DNA of 64,000 nucleotides, from NCBI GenBank assembly GCA_004102645.1, contig CP034928.1, forward strand, positions 1,637,656-1,701,655, in the 5' to 3' direction. The notes beneath the pieces are model-generated. The model saw only the letters and a list, made by a program, of their open reading frames with translations. It had not been told where the DNA came from and ran no database searches. The translations under genes and the position numbers were made by a program. Shown piece after piece: positions 24,926 to 33,538 of the stretch. The DNA comes from Candidatus Bipolaricaulis sibiricus (GTDB lineage: Bacteria > Bipolaricaulota > Bipolaricaulia > Bipolaricaulales > Bipolaricaulaceae). How positions within the stretch are numbered: position 1 is the first letter of the stretch; every line of letters begins with the position of its first letter.

Positions 24926-26254
24926 TCAGGTCAGCTCGAGCGCCTCCATCGCTTCCTGCAGGCTCTGTGCCTGTACCACCTCCAACGATAGCCGCTTGGG
25001 GAGGGGGCCCTTCGGCGCTACCGCCCGACTGAACCCGAGCTTCGCAACCTCGCGAAGCCGCTCGGGTCCCTTCCGCACAGGACGGATCTCCCCAGACAGA
25101 CCCACCTCGCCCAGGAGCACGGTGTCGGAAGCGATCGGTCTCCCTCGAACACTCCCCAGAATCGCCGCGCACACGCCAAGGTCGGCGGCGGGTTCCCGCA
25201 CATCCAGTCCACCGGCGACCGCGAGGTACACATCCATCGCCCGCACGTGCACCCCGAGGTACTTCTCGATTACAGCCAACAGAACGGAGGTTCGATTGAG
25301 GTCGAGCCCCGCTGTTCGACGCTGCGGGGGGCCAAACCCGCTTCCCGGGGCGATCAGTGCCTGGATCTCGACGAGGAGGGTCCGCGATCCTTCCAGCACA
25401 GGCACAATCGCTGCTCCTGGCTTCGGCACCCGATCCTGGGAGACAAAGAACAGCGAAGGGTTCGGAACCTCCGTGAGCCCGGTCGGCCCCATCTGGAGCA
25501 CAGCAACTTCGGCCGTGGATCCGAACCTGTTCTTGAGACAGCGCAACAGGCGGAGGTCCCCCTCCCGGACCCCCTCCAGCTGCACGGCCGCGTCCACGAG
25601 GTGCTCCACGGTCTTGGGGCCCGCGAACTCGCCCCCCTTCGTGATGTGGGAGACAAGAAAGGTGACGATCCCCAGCCCCTTGGCCAACCGGGCAAGCTGA
25701 GCAGCGGCCTCGCGCACCTGAGCAACACTCCCGATCTCCCCGCCCTCGGGACGGGCGAGCACCGTCTGGAGCGAGTCCACCACGAGCACGGCTGGCTCGA
25801 TCGCCTCCACCGCCCGCACGATCGGAAGGAGTTCCTGCTCAGCCTGCACATAGAGCATGGCATCGGAGATGCCCAACCGGTCCGCTCGCAGCTTGACCTG
25901 GGCCACCGCTTCCTCGCCCGACACGTAGAGGACCTTCCCGTGCCGCGCAGCAAGCCGGGAGGCGAGCTGGAGCAGCAGTGTGGACTTGCCCACGCCAGGC
26001 TCCCCCCCGAACAGGACCACGGTTCCGGGCAAGAGCCCGCCAAGCACCCGATCCACCTCGGGCATGCCCGTCACCAGGCGCTCGCCGGACAGAGCCGGGA
26101 CATCGGCCAGAGGCCGTGGAGGATCACCGCTGGCCGTTCCTCCCGCGGGTGAGGGGCCCGACGCCTCCTCGAACGTCTCCCACTTCCCACAGCCGGGGCA
26201 TCGGCCCAGCCACTTCGGAGACTGGTAGCCGCACTCCCGGCAGTGGAAGGGCAT
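24926..26254 (-). CDS. radA: DNA repair protein RadA (Sms)
   Basis: RadA is a RecA-like, DnaB-like helicase that extends recombination branches and acts in transformation. The 442-residue product has a C4 zinc finger (CRECGYQSPKWLGRCPGCGKW), Walker A GGEPGVGKSTLLLQ, the KNRFGS motif that distinguishes RadA, and a C-terminal Lon-like domain (residues about 290-440). All motifs are intact. It starts one base upstream of the clpC stop region's neighbour, with disA following 2 bases after its stop. Confidence 0.96.
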   Translation of the reverse strand: MPFHCRECGYQSPKWLGRCPGCGKWETFEEASGPSPAGGTASGDPPRPLADVPALSGERLVTGMPEVDRVLGGLLPGTVVLFGGEPGVGKSTLLLQLASRLAARHGKVLYVSGEEAVAQVKLRADRLGISDAMLYVQAEQELLPIVRAVEAIEPAVLVVDSLQTVLARPEGGEIGSVAQVREAAAQLARLAKGLGIVTFLVSHITKGGEFAGPKTVEHLVDAAVQLEGVREGDLRLLRCLKNRFGSTAEVAVLQMGPTGLTEVPNPSLFFVSQDRVPKPGAAIVPVLEGSRTLLVEIQALIAPGSGFGPPQRRTAGLDLNRTSVLLAVIEKYLGVHVRAMDVYLAVAGGLDVREPAADLGVCAAILGSVRGRPIASDTVLLGEVGLSGEIRPVRKGPERLREVAKLGFSRAVAPKGPLPKRLSLEVVQAQSLQEAMEALELT

Positions 26255-28666
26255 CTACTCCTTCCGCACCGTGATCTCCCCGTCCTGGGCTTGGGCGATC
26301 ACCCGGCACCCAGAGGGGAACTCCTTCGTCAGGATTCGCTCGGCGATCGGATCCTCCAGGAGGCGCTCGATCGCTCGCCCCATCGGACGGGCACCGTACT
26401 TCTCGTCGTAACCCCGCTCGGTGATGATCTCCCACGCCGAGGGGTCGAGAACAAGCTCGATCCCGTGTTCCTCGCGGAGGCGACTCCCTAGCCGACCGAT
26501 GAACAGGTCAGCGATCGCTTTCACTTGGTCCCGAGTGAGAGAGTGGAACACGATCACGTCATCGAGCCGGTTCAGGAACTCCGGCGAGAACTCCTTGCGG
26601 ACCTCGCTCATCACCCGCGCCTTCATGTCGCGATACGCCTGCTCGGACTCGACATCCGCGGTGCTGAACCCGACGCCGGTGCGGTCAACGATGAGCTTGC
26701 TCCCGACGTTCGAGGTCATGATGAGCACAGTGTTGCGGAAGTCCACCTTCCGCCCCTGGGAGTCGGTCAGAATGCCATCGTCCATGACCTGGAGAAGAAT
26801 GTTGAACACATCTCGATGGGCCTTCTCGATCTCGTCGAACAGGACCACGGAATACGGCCGACGGCGGACCGCCTCGGTGAGCTGGCCTGCCTCTTCGTAC
26901 CCCACGTATCCCGGTGGGGCCCCGACGAGGCGCGATACCGCGAATCGCTCTACGTACTCCGACATGTCGATTCGGATCAGAGCATCGTCGTCGCCAAAGA
27001 GGAAACCTGCCAGCGTGCGCGCGAGTTCGGTCTTCCCCACGCCAGTCGGCCCCAGGAAGAGGAACGACCCGATCGGGCGGCGGGGGTCCTTCACCCCGGC
27101 GTAGGCGCGGCGGATCGCACGGGCCACCGACTTCACTGCCTCATCCTGCCCCACGTACCGCTCGTGGATCTTCTCTTCCATGTGCACGAGCCGTGCCGTG
27201 TCCTCCTCCTGGAGGTGGCGGATCGGGATTCCCGTCCAGGCGGATACCGTCGCCGCTACCCGTTCCCCGGCCACCACCGGCACGGTCGGCTCGCGCCCTG
27301 CCTCCTCGAACTTCTTGAGCTCCTCGACCCTCGCGGTCCGTCGATCGCGGATTCGGGCGGCCAGCTCGTAGTTCTGATCGGCCACAGCAGCTTCCTCTTC
27401 GTCCTCGAGCCGCGTGATCTCCTCCAGCAGCTCCCGCGCCTCCGGGGGAAGCTCGGTCGCCGCCAAGCGCACCTTCGCCGCCGTCTCGTCGATGAGGTCG
27501 ATCGCCTTGTCGGGCAAGAACTGGTCGGTGATGTAGCGATCGGCAAGCCGCGCTGCCTGCCACAGTGCGTCATCCGTGATCTGAACCCCGTGGTGCTCCT
27601 CGTACCTTTGGCGCAGGCCGTGGAGGATCTTCACCGTGTCCTCGACAGACGGCTCATCCACGTACACCGTCTTGAAGCGGCGTTTGAGAGCCGGATCCTT
27701 CTCGATCGACTTGCGGTAGTCGTCGGGGGTTGCAGTTCCAATGCACTGCAGCGCTCCCGACGCCAGCGGCGGCTTGAGGATCGCCGAGGCATCGATGGCT
27801 CCCTCTGCCCCGCCTGCCCCTACCACAGTCTGGAGCTCGTCGATGAACAGGATGATGTTGTCCACGCTCATGACCTGGTTGAGGATCGTCTTCAGCCGCT
27901 GCTCGAATTCCCCGCGGTACTTCGTGCCGGCCACGATGCCTGCCATGTCGAGCTCGACGATTTCCTTCTGGGCCAGTGCTGAAGGGACATCGCCGGCTGC
28001 GATCTTTTGGGCGAGGCCTTCCACGATCGCCGTCTTGCCGACGCCGGATTCACCGATGAGGGCCGGGTTGTTCTTCTTCCGGCGGCACAGAATCTCCACA
28101 ACTCGTTCCAGTTCGCGGTCGCGGCCGATGACCGGGTCCAGGGCACCGCTCGCCGCCTCCTCGACCAAGTTGCGGCCGAACTCCCCGAGCTCCCCCGGAA
28201 GGCGGCTGTGGCTGGTCCGAACTCGGACCCCGCCTCTGCGTCCCAGAGCAAAGTGCTCACGGGCCGAGCGAAGATCGATCCCTTGTGCTCTCAGAATCTC
28301 CGCTGCCGTGCACTCTCCCTCGCGCAGGATTCCCAGGACGAGGTGCTCGGGCTCGATTGCCTCCACGCCGTCGCGCCGCGCCTCTTCGTAGGCGAGCTTC
28401 ATCACCCGCCGCAGGCGCTGCGTTGGCTCGAGCTCGTCCGGCGGTACGTGCACCTTGCCGCGCCCTTTCTGACGCTCGACGAACCGCACGATCCGCTCGT
28501 AGTTGAGCCCCTTGGAGTCCAGGAACCGCGCCACACGGGATCCCTCCATGCGCGCCGCAGCCAGGAGCAGGTGCTCGGTCCCCACGTACCGGTGGCGCCA
28601 GTCGCCCGCTTCTTCCTGAGACGCGGCCAGCAGTTTCATGGACTCCTTGGAGAATTTCTCGTACAT
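26255..28666 (-). CDS. clpC: ClpC-type AAA+ unfoldase
   Basis: An 803-residue HSP100 chaperone. The N-terminal double repeat (residues 1-145) is followed by AAA-1 with GESGVGKTAIVEG, a UVR-containing middle domain (DEEEAAVADQNYELAARIRD), and AAA-2 with GPTGVGKTELAR. A VGF tripeptide (TGVGFST) in AAA-2 is the ClpP-docking loop, so it probably works with ClpP in degradation of damaged or regulatory proteins. The UVR segment marks ClpC rather than ClpA. GGAGG is seven bases before the ATG and a TATAAT lies 18 bases upstream of the gene. No ctsR or mcsAB genes precede it, unlike Bacillus. Confidence 0.95.
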   Translation of the reverse strand: MYEKFSKESMKLLAASQEEAGDWRHRYVGTEHLLLAAARMEGSRVARFLDSKGLNYERIVRFVERQKGRGKVHVPPDELEPTQRLRRVMKLAYEEARRDGVEAIEPEHLVLGILREGECTAAEILRAQGIDLRSAREHFALGRRGGVRVRTSHSRLPGELGEFGRNLVEEAASGALDPVIGRDRELERVVEILCRRKKNNPALIGESGVGKTAIVEGLAQKIAAGDVPSALAQKEIVELDMAGIVAGTKYRGEFEQRLKTILNQVMSVDNIILFIDELQTVVGAGGAEGAIDASAILKPPLASGALQCIGTATPDDYRKSIEKDPALKRRFKTVYVDEPSVEDTVKILHGLRQRYEEHHGVQITDDALWQAARLADRYITDQFLPDKAIDLIDETAAKVRLAATELPPEARELLEEITRLEDEEEAAVADQNYELAARIRDRRTARVEELKKFEEAGREPTVPVVAGERVAATVSAWTGIPIRHLQEEDTARLVHMEEKIHERYVGQDEAVKSVARAIRRAYAGVKDPRRPIGSFLFLGPTGVGKTELARTLAGFLFGDDDALIRIDMSEYVERFAVSRLVGAPPGYVGYEEAGQLTEAVRRRPYSVVLFDEIEKAHRDVFNILLQVMDDGILTDSQGRKVDFRNTVLIMTSNVGSKLIVDRTGVGFSTADVESEQAYRDMKARVMSEVRKEFSPEFLNRLDDVIVFHSLTRDQVKAIADLFIGRLGSRLREEHGIELVLDPSAWEIITERGYDEKYGARPMGRAIERLLEDPIAERILTKEFPSGCRVIAQAQDGEITVRKE

Positions 28667-28679
28667 CGGCGACCTCCAG

Positions 28680-29252
28680 CTAGATTATACGGTCCGGCCC
28701 TCTCGTCTCACGGGAAAACCGATCGAGGGCCCCAACGATCCCCGATTGGAGGAACTCCCACGCCAGCTCGCTTGCCCAATCCACCGCCCGAGCCAAGGCC
28801 TCCACTTCCTCCCGGGGCGGGGGGGAGAGCACGTGATCCACCCAATCGCCACCATCCGCCGGGCGGCCGATACCCACACGGAGCCGGGGAACGTCGTCCG
28901 TTCCCAGCGCAGCAAGCACGGACTTCATCCCTCGGTGCGTCCCCGGTCCTCCGCCAGGGCGCAGCCGCAGCGCGCCCACGGGAAGATCCGCCTCATCGTA
29001 CACCACGAGAAGATCCTGCGGAGTGAGCGAGCCCTGCGCTAGAAGCTCGCGCACGGCGTCGCCGGATCGGTTCATGTAGGTTGACGGGCGAAGGAGATAG
29101 CCAGCAGAACTTCGGTAGACCTCCCCCCACGGCTGCACGCGACGTTTCCAGCCCCCTCGACCGATGAGGCGTTCGACAACCCAGAATCCGACGTTGTGGC
29201 GGCTGGCCGCGTACTCCGGACCGACGTTCCCGAGCCCGACGACTGCCCTCAA
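28680..29252 (-). CDS. pth: Peptidyl-tRNA hydrolase
   Basis: Pth recycles peptidyl-tRNA dropped from ribosomes. The 190-residue protein has GLGNVGPEYAASRHNVGFWVV (catalytic His near residue 19), RPSTYMNRSGDAV (Asn), and VVYDEADLPVGALRLRPGGG followed by GTHRGMKSV, close to the family motif DDLDLPxGxxR...GGHNGLKS. It starts at TTG 29250-29252, overlapping the stop of rplY. This is a standard rplY-pth pair. Confidence 0.94.
   Translation of the reverse strand: MRAVVGLGNVGPEYAASRHNVGFWVVERLIGRGGWKRRVQPWGEVYRSSAGYLLRPSTYMNRSGDAVRELLAQGSLTPQDLLVVYDEADLPVGALRLRPGGGPGTHRGMKSVLAALGTDDVPRLRVGIGRPADGGDWVDHVLSPPPREEVEALARAVDWASELAWEFLQSGIVGALDRFSRETRGPDRII
28684..28689 (-). promoter_or_regulatory. Perfect TATAAT -10 hexamer before clpC
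   Basis: Reverse-strand TATAAT ends 18 bases before the clpC ATG, within the last codons of pth. No convincing -35 hexamer is placed 16-18 bases upstream. It suggests that clpC-radA-disA can be transcribed independently of prs-rplY-pth. Confidence 0.5.
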
Positions 29253-29896
29253 GCTGCGGGTGACTCCCCTCCCGCTGGCTTGGCCTCCTCGGACACGGCG
29301 CCCTCAGCCGGGACGGCCTCGGCCGCCTCCGCGGCAACCGGCGCCTCCACTTCGAGCGCTCGGCGCGCAGCGACGGTCACCACAGCATCCTCGGCAGGGA
29401 GACGGGGTTCAACGCCCTCCGGCCACGGAAGGTCCTTGATGAGAATCGAATCACCGATGCCGAGGGCGGAGACGTCCACCTCGATCCGGGGCGGCATCTT
29501 GGCGGGTACCGCCTGGACCGGGATGTAGCTGTGGAGGACCTCGAGAATCCCTCCATCCTTGATCCCTCGCGCCGTACCCCTGAAACGCACCGGAACGTTC
29601 ATCTCCAGAGGGCGGTCCGGATCGGCGACGTACAGATCGAGGTGCAGGAACTTCTGCGTGATCGGATGGACCTGGATCTCTTTGAGGAAGACGTGGTAGG
29701 TCTCCTTCCCGTCCACCTTCACCTCGACCGGGGTGGAGCGGGTCACGTGATCGAGCAGGTTCAGGAGCTCCTTCTCCGCGATGGAGACATGAAGGGAAGC
29801 CACCTCGGCGCCGTACAGCACGGCGGGGACGAATCCCTGACGGCGTAGGGCCCCCGCCTTGGTCGTGAGGGGCCGCCGCACTGCATTGACCATCAT
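29249..29896 (-). CDS. rplY: 50S ribosomal protein L25 (Ctc form)
   Basis: A 215-residue protein of the long, two-domain L25/Ctc type that binds 5S rRNA. The N-terminal domain has GALRRQGFVPAVLYG; the C-terminal TL5-like domain contains HLDLYVADPDRPLEMNVPVRF and PPRIEVDVSALGIGDSI. It finishes in an Ala/Glu/Pro-rich tail. The ATG 29894-29896 has GGAGGAGG upstream. It lies between prs and pth, the usual arrangement. Confidence 0.95.
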   Translation of the reverse strand: MMVNAVRRPLTTKAGALRRQGFVPAVLYGAEVASLHVSIAEKELLNLLDHVTRSTPVEVKVDGKETYHVFLKEIQVHPITQKFLHLDLYVADPDRPLEMNVPVRFRGTARGIKDGGILEVLHSYIPVQAVPAKMPPRIEVDVSALGIGDSILIKDLPWPEGVEPRLPAEDAVVTVAARRALEVEAPVAAEAAEAVPAEGAVSEEAKPAGGESPAA

Positions 29897-29912
29897 CCAG
29901 ATCCTCCTCCAC

Positions 29913-30947
29913 TTACACCGGCATGTACGCCAAGAGATCGGTGAGCGACTCGTGGCGGTTGATTCGGCGAATCGCATCCGCGAAGAACTCAGCGACCGAA
30001 ACGATTTCGATCTGTGGGGCCTTCCGGACCGCGTCGCGGTGAGCAATGGTATCGGTCACCAGCACCCGCTGCAACCACCGTGTGTTGAGTACCCGCAGCG
30101 CGTCCCCCGCGAACACGCCGTGGGTGCAGGCAGCGAACACCCGCTTCGCCCCGCTCCGCATGACCTCCTTCGCCGCGGTGACGAGGGTCTTGCCGCTCGA
30201 GAGGATGTCGTCCACCAGCAGAACGTCGCGACCGGAGACCCGCCCGATGACATCCTTGACGACGACTCGCTTCCGCTCCTCATCACGCTGCATCACGACC
30301 ACAGCCAGCGGAAGCTCCCCCCCAGCCTGCACGAGCTCTCCAAGCCGCTTCGCCATCCTCCGGGCACGCCACACCCCCCCCACGTCCGGGGACGCGACCG
30401 TGAGATTGTCCAGCCACTCCGGGTGATGGTCAGAGATGTACTTCGCCATCATCCGATCCGGGCGCAGGTGATCGAGAGGGACCTTGAAGAAGCCCTGAAT
30501 CTGCCCGGCATGGAGATCCATGGTCAGAACGCGGTTCACGCCCGCCGTTTCCAGAAGCTCGGCCACCAGCCGAGCCGAGATCGGAACCCGTCCCGTCATC
30601 TTCCGATCCTGGCGTGCGTACCCAAGGTACGGGATCACCGCGCAAATCTCGCGGCAAGACGCCCGCCGCAGCGCATCGACCAGCACGAGAAGTTCCATCA
30701 GGTGATCGTTCACGGGCGGAGAGGTGGGCTGGATGACGAACACATCCTTCCCGCGCACCGTCTGCTGGATCTGGACACGCACCTCTCCGTCGGGGAAGCG
30801 ACCTGGACCGTAGCAGAGGCCGCCCTCGCTGGGAGCGTCGGCTTCGCACAGCCGAACGCCGAGGATCTCCGCAATGCGCCTGGCCAGGGGCAGATTCGCT
30901 GTCCCCGAAAGGATCCGAACGTCATCCAATCCTCTTTGCTCAGTCAT
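29913..30947 (-). CDS. prs: Ribose-phosphate pyrophosphokinase
   Basis: PRPP synthetase supplies phosphoribosyl pyrophosphate for nucleotide, His and Trp synthesis. The 344-residue protein has GRFPDGEVRVQI, VIPYLGYARQDRKM, TMDLHAGQIQGFF and the PRPP-binding loop VLLVDDILSSGKTL. An N-terminal segment and an insertion make it slightly longer than the usual 310-320 residues. GGAGGGG precedes the ATG, which overlaps the glmU end by 8 bases. Operon glmU-prs-rplY-pth, as in Firmicutes. Confidence 0.95.
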   Translation of the reverse strand: MTEQRGLDDVRILSGTANLPLARRIAEILGVRLCEADAPSEGGLCYGPGRFPDGEVRVQIQQTVRGKDVFVIQPTSPPVNDHLMELLVLVDALRRASCREICAVIPYLGYARQDRKMTGRVPISARLVAELLETAGVNRVLTMDLHAGQIQGFFKVPLDHLRPDRMMAKYISDHHPEWLDNLTVASPDVGGVWRARRMAKRLGELVQAGGELPLAVVVMQRDEERKRVVVKDVIGRVSGRDVLLVDDILSSGKTLVTAAKEVMRSGAKRVFAACTHGVFAGDALRVLNTRWLQRVLVTDTIAHRDAVRKAPQIEIVSVAEFFADAIRRINRHESLTDLLAYMPV

Positions 30948-32331
30948 GCGCTTCCCCTCCAGTGACTGTTTGGCGAGCCCAGTCCGTCTTCACGATCTCG
31001 GGAGCTCGCTCCAGAGCCAACGCGTACGGGGGAACATCGTAGGTGACCACAGAACCTGCGCCGATCACCGCTCCTTCGCCGATCCGAATGGGCGCGACCA
31101 GTGACACATTGCTGCCGATGAACGCACCACGGCCGATCTCGGTGCGGAACTTCTCCTTCGATCCAGGTCGGAAGTTGCAGGTGATGGCCCCGGCCCCGAT
31201 GTTCGTTTCCGCCCCAACCTCAGCATCGCCGATGTAGGCAAGGTGCCCAGCCTTCACCCCATCGCCGAGGACAGCCGCCTTCACCTCAACGAAGTTCCCT
31301 ACCTTGGCCTTCCGCCCGATCCGCGCGCCCGGGCGAAGGTGAGCGTACGGGCCCACGTTGGCCTCCGGGCCCACCGTCGCCCCCTCCACGACGGAGAGCC
31401 ATACCCGGGCCCCGTCCTCGATCTGGGAGTCCACCACGTAGGCCTGCGGCCCAACCGTGCATCCCGCGCCGACGACCGTGGCGCCGAGGAGATGGGTCCC
31501 CGGGTGGAGGACCGTGTCCTCGCCGACCGTGGCGTCGAGCGACGGGTAAACGGTCGCCGGGTCGACAACGGTCACCCCGTCTCGCATCCAAGCCGCGAGG
31601 ATCCTCCGCCGGAGGGCGCCCTCGACCTGGGCGAGGTCCAGCCGATCGTTCACCCCGCGCAGGGCGTCCGCCTCCGGCCACAGAAGCGCCGCAGCCTTCC
31701 CCGGGGGCGAGAACCAGGCCACGAGGTCGGTGAGGTAGAACTCGCCCTTCGCGTTGGCGGTGGTGAGCCCGGCGAGCGCCTCCCAGAGCTCGGGGGAGTT
31801 CTCCAGACACCAGATCCCGGAGTTCACCTCGCGAATCGCGCGCTCCTCCGTGGTGGCGTCCGACGCCTCCACGACCCGCAGAGGGCGTCCGTCGTCCCCC
31901 CGCGCCACGCGGCCGTAAGAGCCAGGATCGGGGGGCTCCATCGTGAGGAGGGACACCGTGGCCTTCCGCTCGTGGTGGAACCGAACGAGGGCCCGCAGGG
32001 CGTCCGCGGGGACGAGGGGAACGTCGCCGGGAAGGACGAGGAACGTGCGCGCGGCCACTGCTCCCCGCGTGGCGAACACGGCGTGGCCGGTGCCGCGGGG
32101 CTCCCCTTGGTCTACGAACGTGACCCTGTCGGCTGCAGACGTGGCCCGCACCTCCTCGCCCCCGTGGCCCACCACGACCACGACCCGGCGTGGGGAAAGG
32201 GAGAACGCCGTGCGCAGCACGTGCTCGAGGAGGGGAACGCCACACAGGGGGTGGAGGACCTTGGGGCGGCGGGAGCGCATACGCGTTCCCTTGCCCGCCG
32301 CCAGGACCACGATATCGAGCGAGTCGTCCAT
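30940..32331 (-). CDS. glmU: Bifunctional GlmU (UDP-GlcNAc pyrophosphorylase/GlcN-1-P acetyltransferase)
   Basis: GlmU makes UDP-N-acetylglucosamine for peptidoglycan and other envelope polymers. The 463-residue protein has the nucleotidyltransferase motif VLAAGKGTRMRSRRPKVLHP at the N-terminus. From about residue 255 the C-terminal left-handed beta helix has hexapeptide repeats (IGRKAKVGNFVEVKAA, GAEVNIGAG-like, NVSLVAPIRIGEGAVIGAGS). The acetyltransferase site residues HLRPGARIG are present. First gene of its operon; a hairpin separates it from the lamin-tail gene upstream. Confidence 0.96.
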   Translation of the reverse strand: MDDSLDIVVLAAGKGTRMRSRRPKVLHPLCGVPLLEHVLRTAFSLSPRRVVVVVGHGGEEVRATSAADRVTFVDQGEPRGTGHAVFATRGAVAARTFLVLPGDVPLVPADALRALVRFHHERKATVSLLTMEPPDPGSYGRVARGDDGRPLRVVEASDATTEERAIREVNSGIWCLENSPELWEALAGLTTANAKGEFYLTDLVAWFSPPGKAAALLWPEADALRGVNDRLDLAQVEGALRRRILAAWMRDGVTVVDPATVYPSLDATVGEDTVLHPGTHLLGATVVGAGCTVGPQAYVVDSQIEDGARVWLSVVEGATVGPEANVGPYAHLRPGARIGRKAKVGNFVEVKAAVLGDGVKAGHLAYIGDAEVGAETNIGAGAITCNFRPGSKEKFRTEIGRGAFIGSNVSLVAPIRIGEGAVIGAGSVVTYDVPPYALALERAPEIVKTDWARQTVTGGEAHD

Positions 32332-32383
32332 CGACCGCTTCGACTATAGCCTCCCCGCGCTCCCCCTGCAAAACAGGGATCGA

Positions 32384-32407
32384 GGCGGGAAGCGCTGGCT
32401 TCCCGCC
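32384..32407 (-). terminator. Strong hairpin between the lamin-tail gene and glmU
   Basis: GGCGGGAAGC (32384-32393) pairs perfectly with GCTTCCCGCC (32398-32407) around a 4-base loop. On the minus strand it is followed by TCGATCCCTGTTTTG, a weak T-rich tail. It probably terminates the lamin-tail gene. Confidence 0.58.
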
Positions 32408-32446
32408 CCGGGCCCGGCCGGGGTCGAGCACGGAAGGACCGCGACC

Positions 32447-33139
32447 CTACTCTTGCGCTGCTGAGCGGAGCTGTTCGATCCAGGCCCGGTTCTCCTCGGA
32501 GTTCGGCGCCCCAGGGTTCGAACCGCCTGGCGCGTCTGGCCCCACAACCCACAGCGCCGGATCGTTGACCCCCACCACGCTCGTCCCCACGTACCCGGCC
32601 GCCTGGCCCCGCCCCACGTTCGGGATCTGGGGGAGCTGGCCCGACCGATCGGCGTAGGACAGGCCGTCCACGAGCCGCCCCTCGGCGTCGAGGAGGACGA
32701 GCGAGTCGCCCGTGTTCCCCAGGCCCGCCCACTGGGCGAGGACGAAGTAGTCGCCCGTGACCGCGGGAAGGACGAGGACGAAGTCCGCGGGGTCGACATC
32801 GTCGTCCGGGAAGTGCGGCGGGAGGTTGGGCCTGTCTCCGGCGTTGTAGAAGACGACCAACGTCCCCGCCCGCACCTCGGCCCACAAGGGGTGGTCGGTG
32901 AACGTGAGGTACACCCCACCCCGATCCAAGCCCTGGTGGTCGCGAAACACCCACCCCCGCAGGTCCACGGTGGACCCGGGCCCGGTCCCCACGACGAGTA
33001 GCTCCACCCACTCCCCGTTTCCGGCCCGGCCCTGGCCGAACGCGTGGATGACCACCTGGAGCGTCTCCTCCTGGGCAGCGCCCAGTACCACGGCCCCCGC
33101 AAGGAGGGCCCCCACCAGCCACAGCCGCTTCGTTCTCAT
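32447..33139 (-). CDS. Secreted lamin-tail domain protein
   Basis: A 230-residue exported protein with signal peptide (MRTKRLWLVGALLAGAVVLGAAQ). The mature part is an LTD (lamin-tail) immunoglobulin-like fold: GEWVELLVVGTG, VDLRGWVFRDHQG, AGTLVVFYN, NTGDSLVLLDAEGRLVDGLSYA. In bacteria this domain is common in secreted proteins, often beside nucleases, but no nuclease motif is seen here. GGAGGTGACGCC precedes the ATG at 33139. Function unknown beyond probable surface binding. Confidence 0.82.
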   Translation of the reverse strand: MRTKRLWLVGALLAGAVVLGAAQEETLQVVIHAFGQGRAGNGEWVELLVVGTGPGSTVDLRGWVFRDHQGLDRGGVYLTFTDHPLWAEVRAGTLVVFYNAGDRPNLPPHFPDDDVDPADFVLVLPAVTGDYFVLAQWAGLGNTGDSLVLLDAEGRLVDGLSYADRSGQLPQIPNVGRGQAAGYVGTSVVGVNDPALWVVGPDAPGGSNPGAPNSEENRAWIEQLRSAAQE

Positions 33140-33285
33140 GGCGTCACCTCCTCTCGGTCGCGTCCCTCCGACGCTCGACACCGCCGGCGGCCCGTTGAGC
33201 CCACACTAGCAGGCGGGGTCGGGGCCAGCAACCCCTCCCCGCCGCCCGCCGACCCAACGGGAGGCACCCCTCACCGACCGGCGGG

Positions 33286-33450
33286 GGCCCCAGAGAACGA
33301 CCCCGCGAGAAGCTCTCCCGGGCCGCAGAACCGCAGCAGCAACCTCTTGCCGTCCTCCGCGCTCACGGTGAGCCGGGCCCGCCCCGGGGCGGACAGGGGG
33401 CACCGCTGACGGTCTTCGGGCCCGGACCGGTCGTCCTCCGTCGTCACCTC
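33286..33450 (-). pseudogene. Decayed fragment of a Crp/Fnr-family gene (N-terminal plus middle piece)
   Basis: The sequence from about 33287 to 33378 is nearly identical to 43760-43855 inside the intact FNR-like gene; translated it reads LTVSAEDGKRLLLRFCGPGE then LLAGSFSGA, with one Gln-to-Arg change. About 33385-33450 is similar to the N-terminal codons of that gene (near 43985-44055). The roughly 40 codons between the two are missing, and the C-terminal half is replaced by unrelated codons. The remnant is therefore internally deleted and truncated. The rest of the 33140-33538 stretch holds nothing else I can identify. Confidence 0.75.
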
Positions 33451-33538
33451 CCCTGCCCGGAGTACACCGGCACAGGCCGGAGGTGGGTCCCGCCGCATCG
33501 CATCCATGAGCTCGGCTGGGGGATCGGCGTATCCCCTC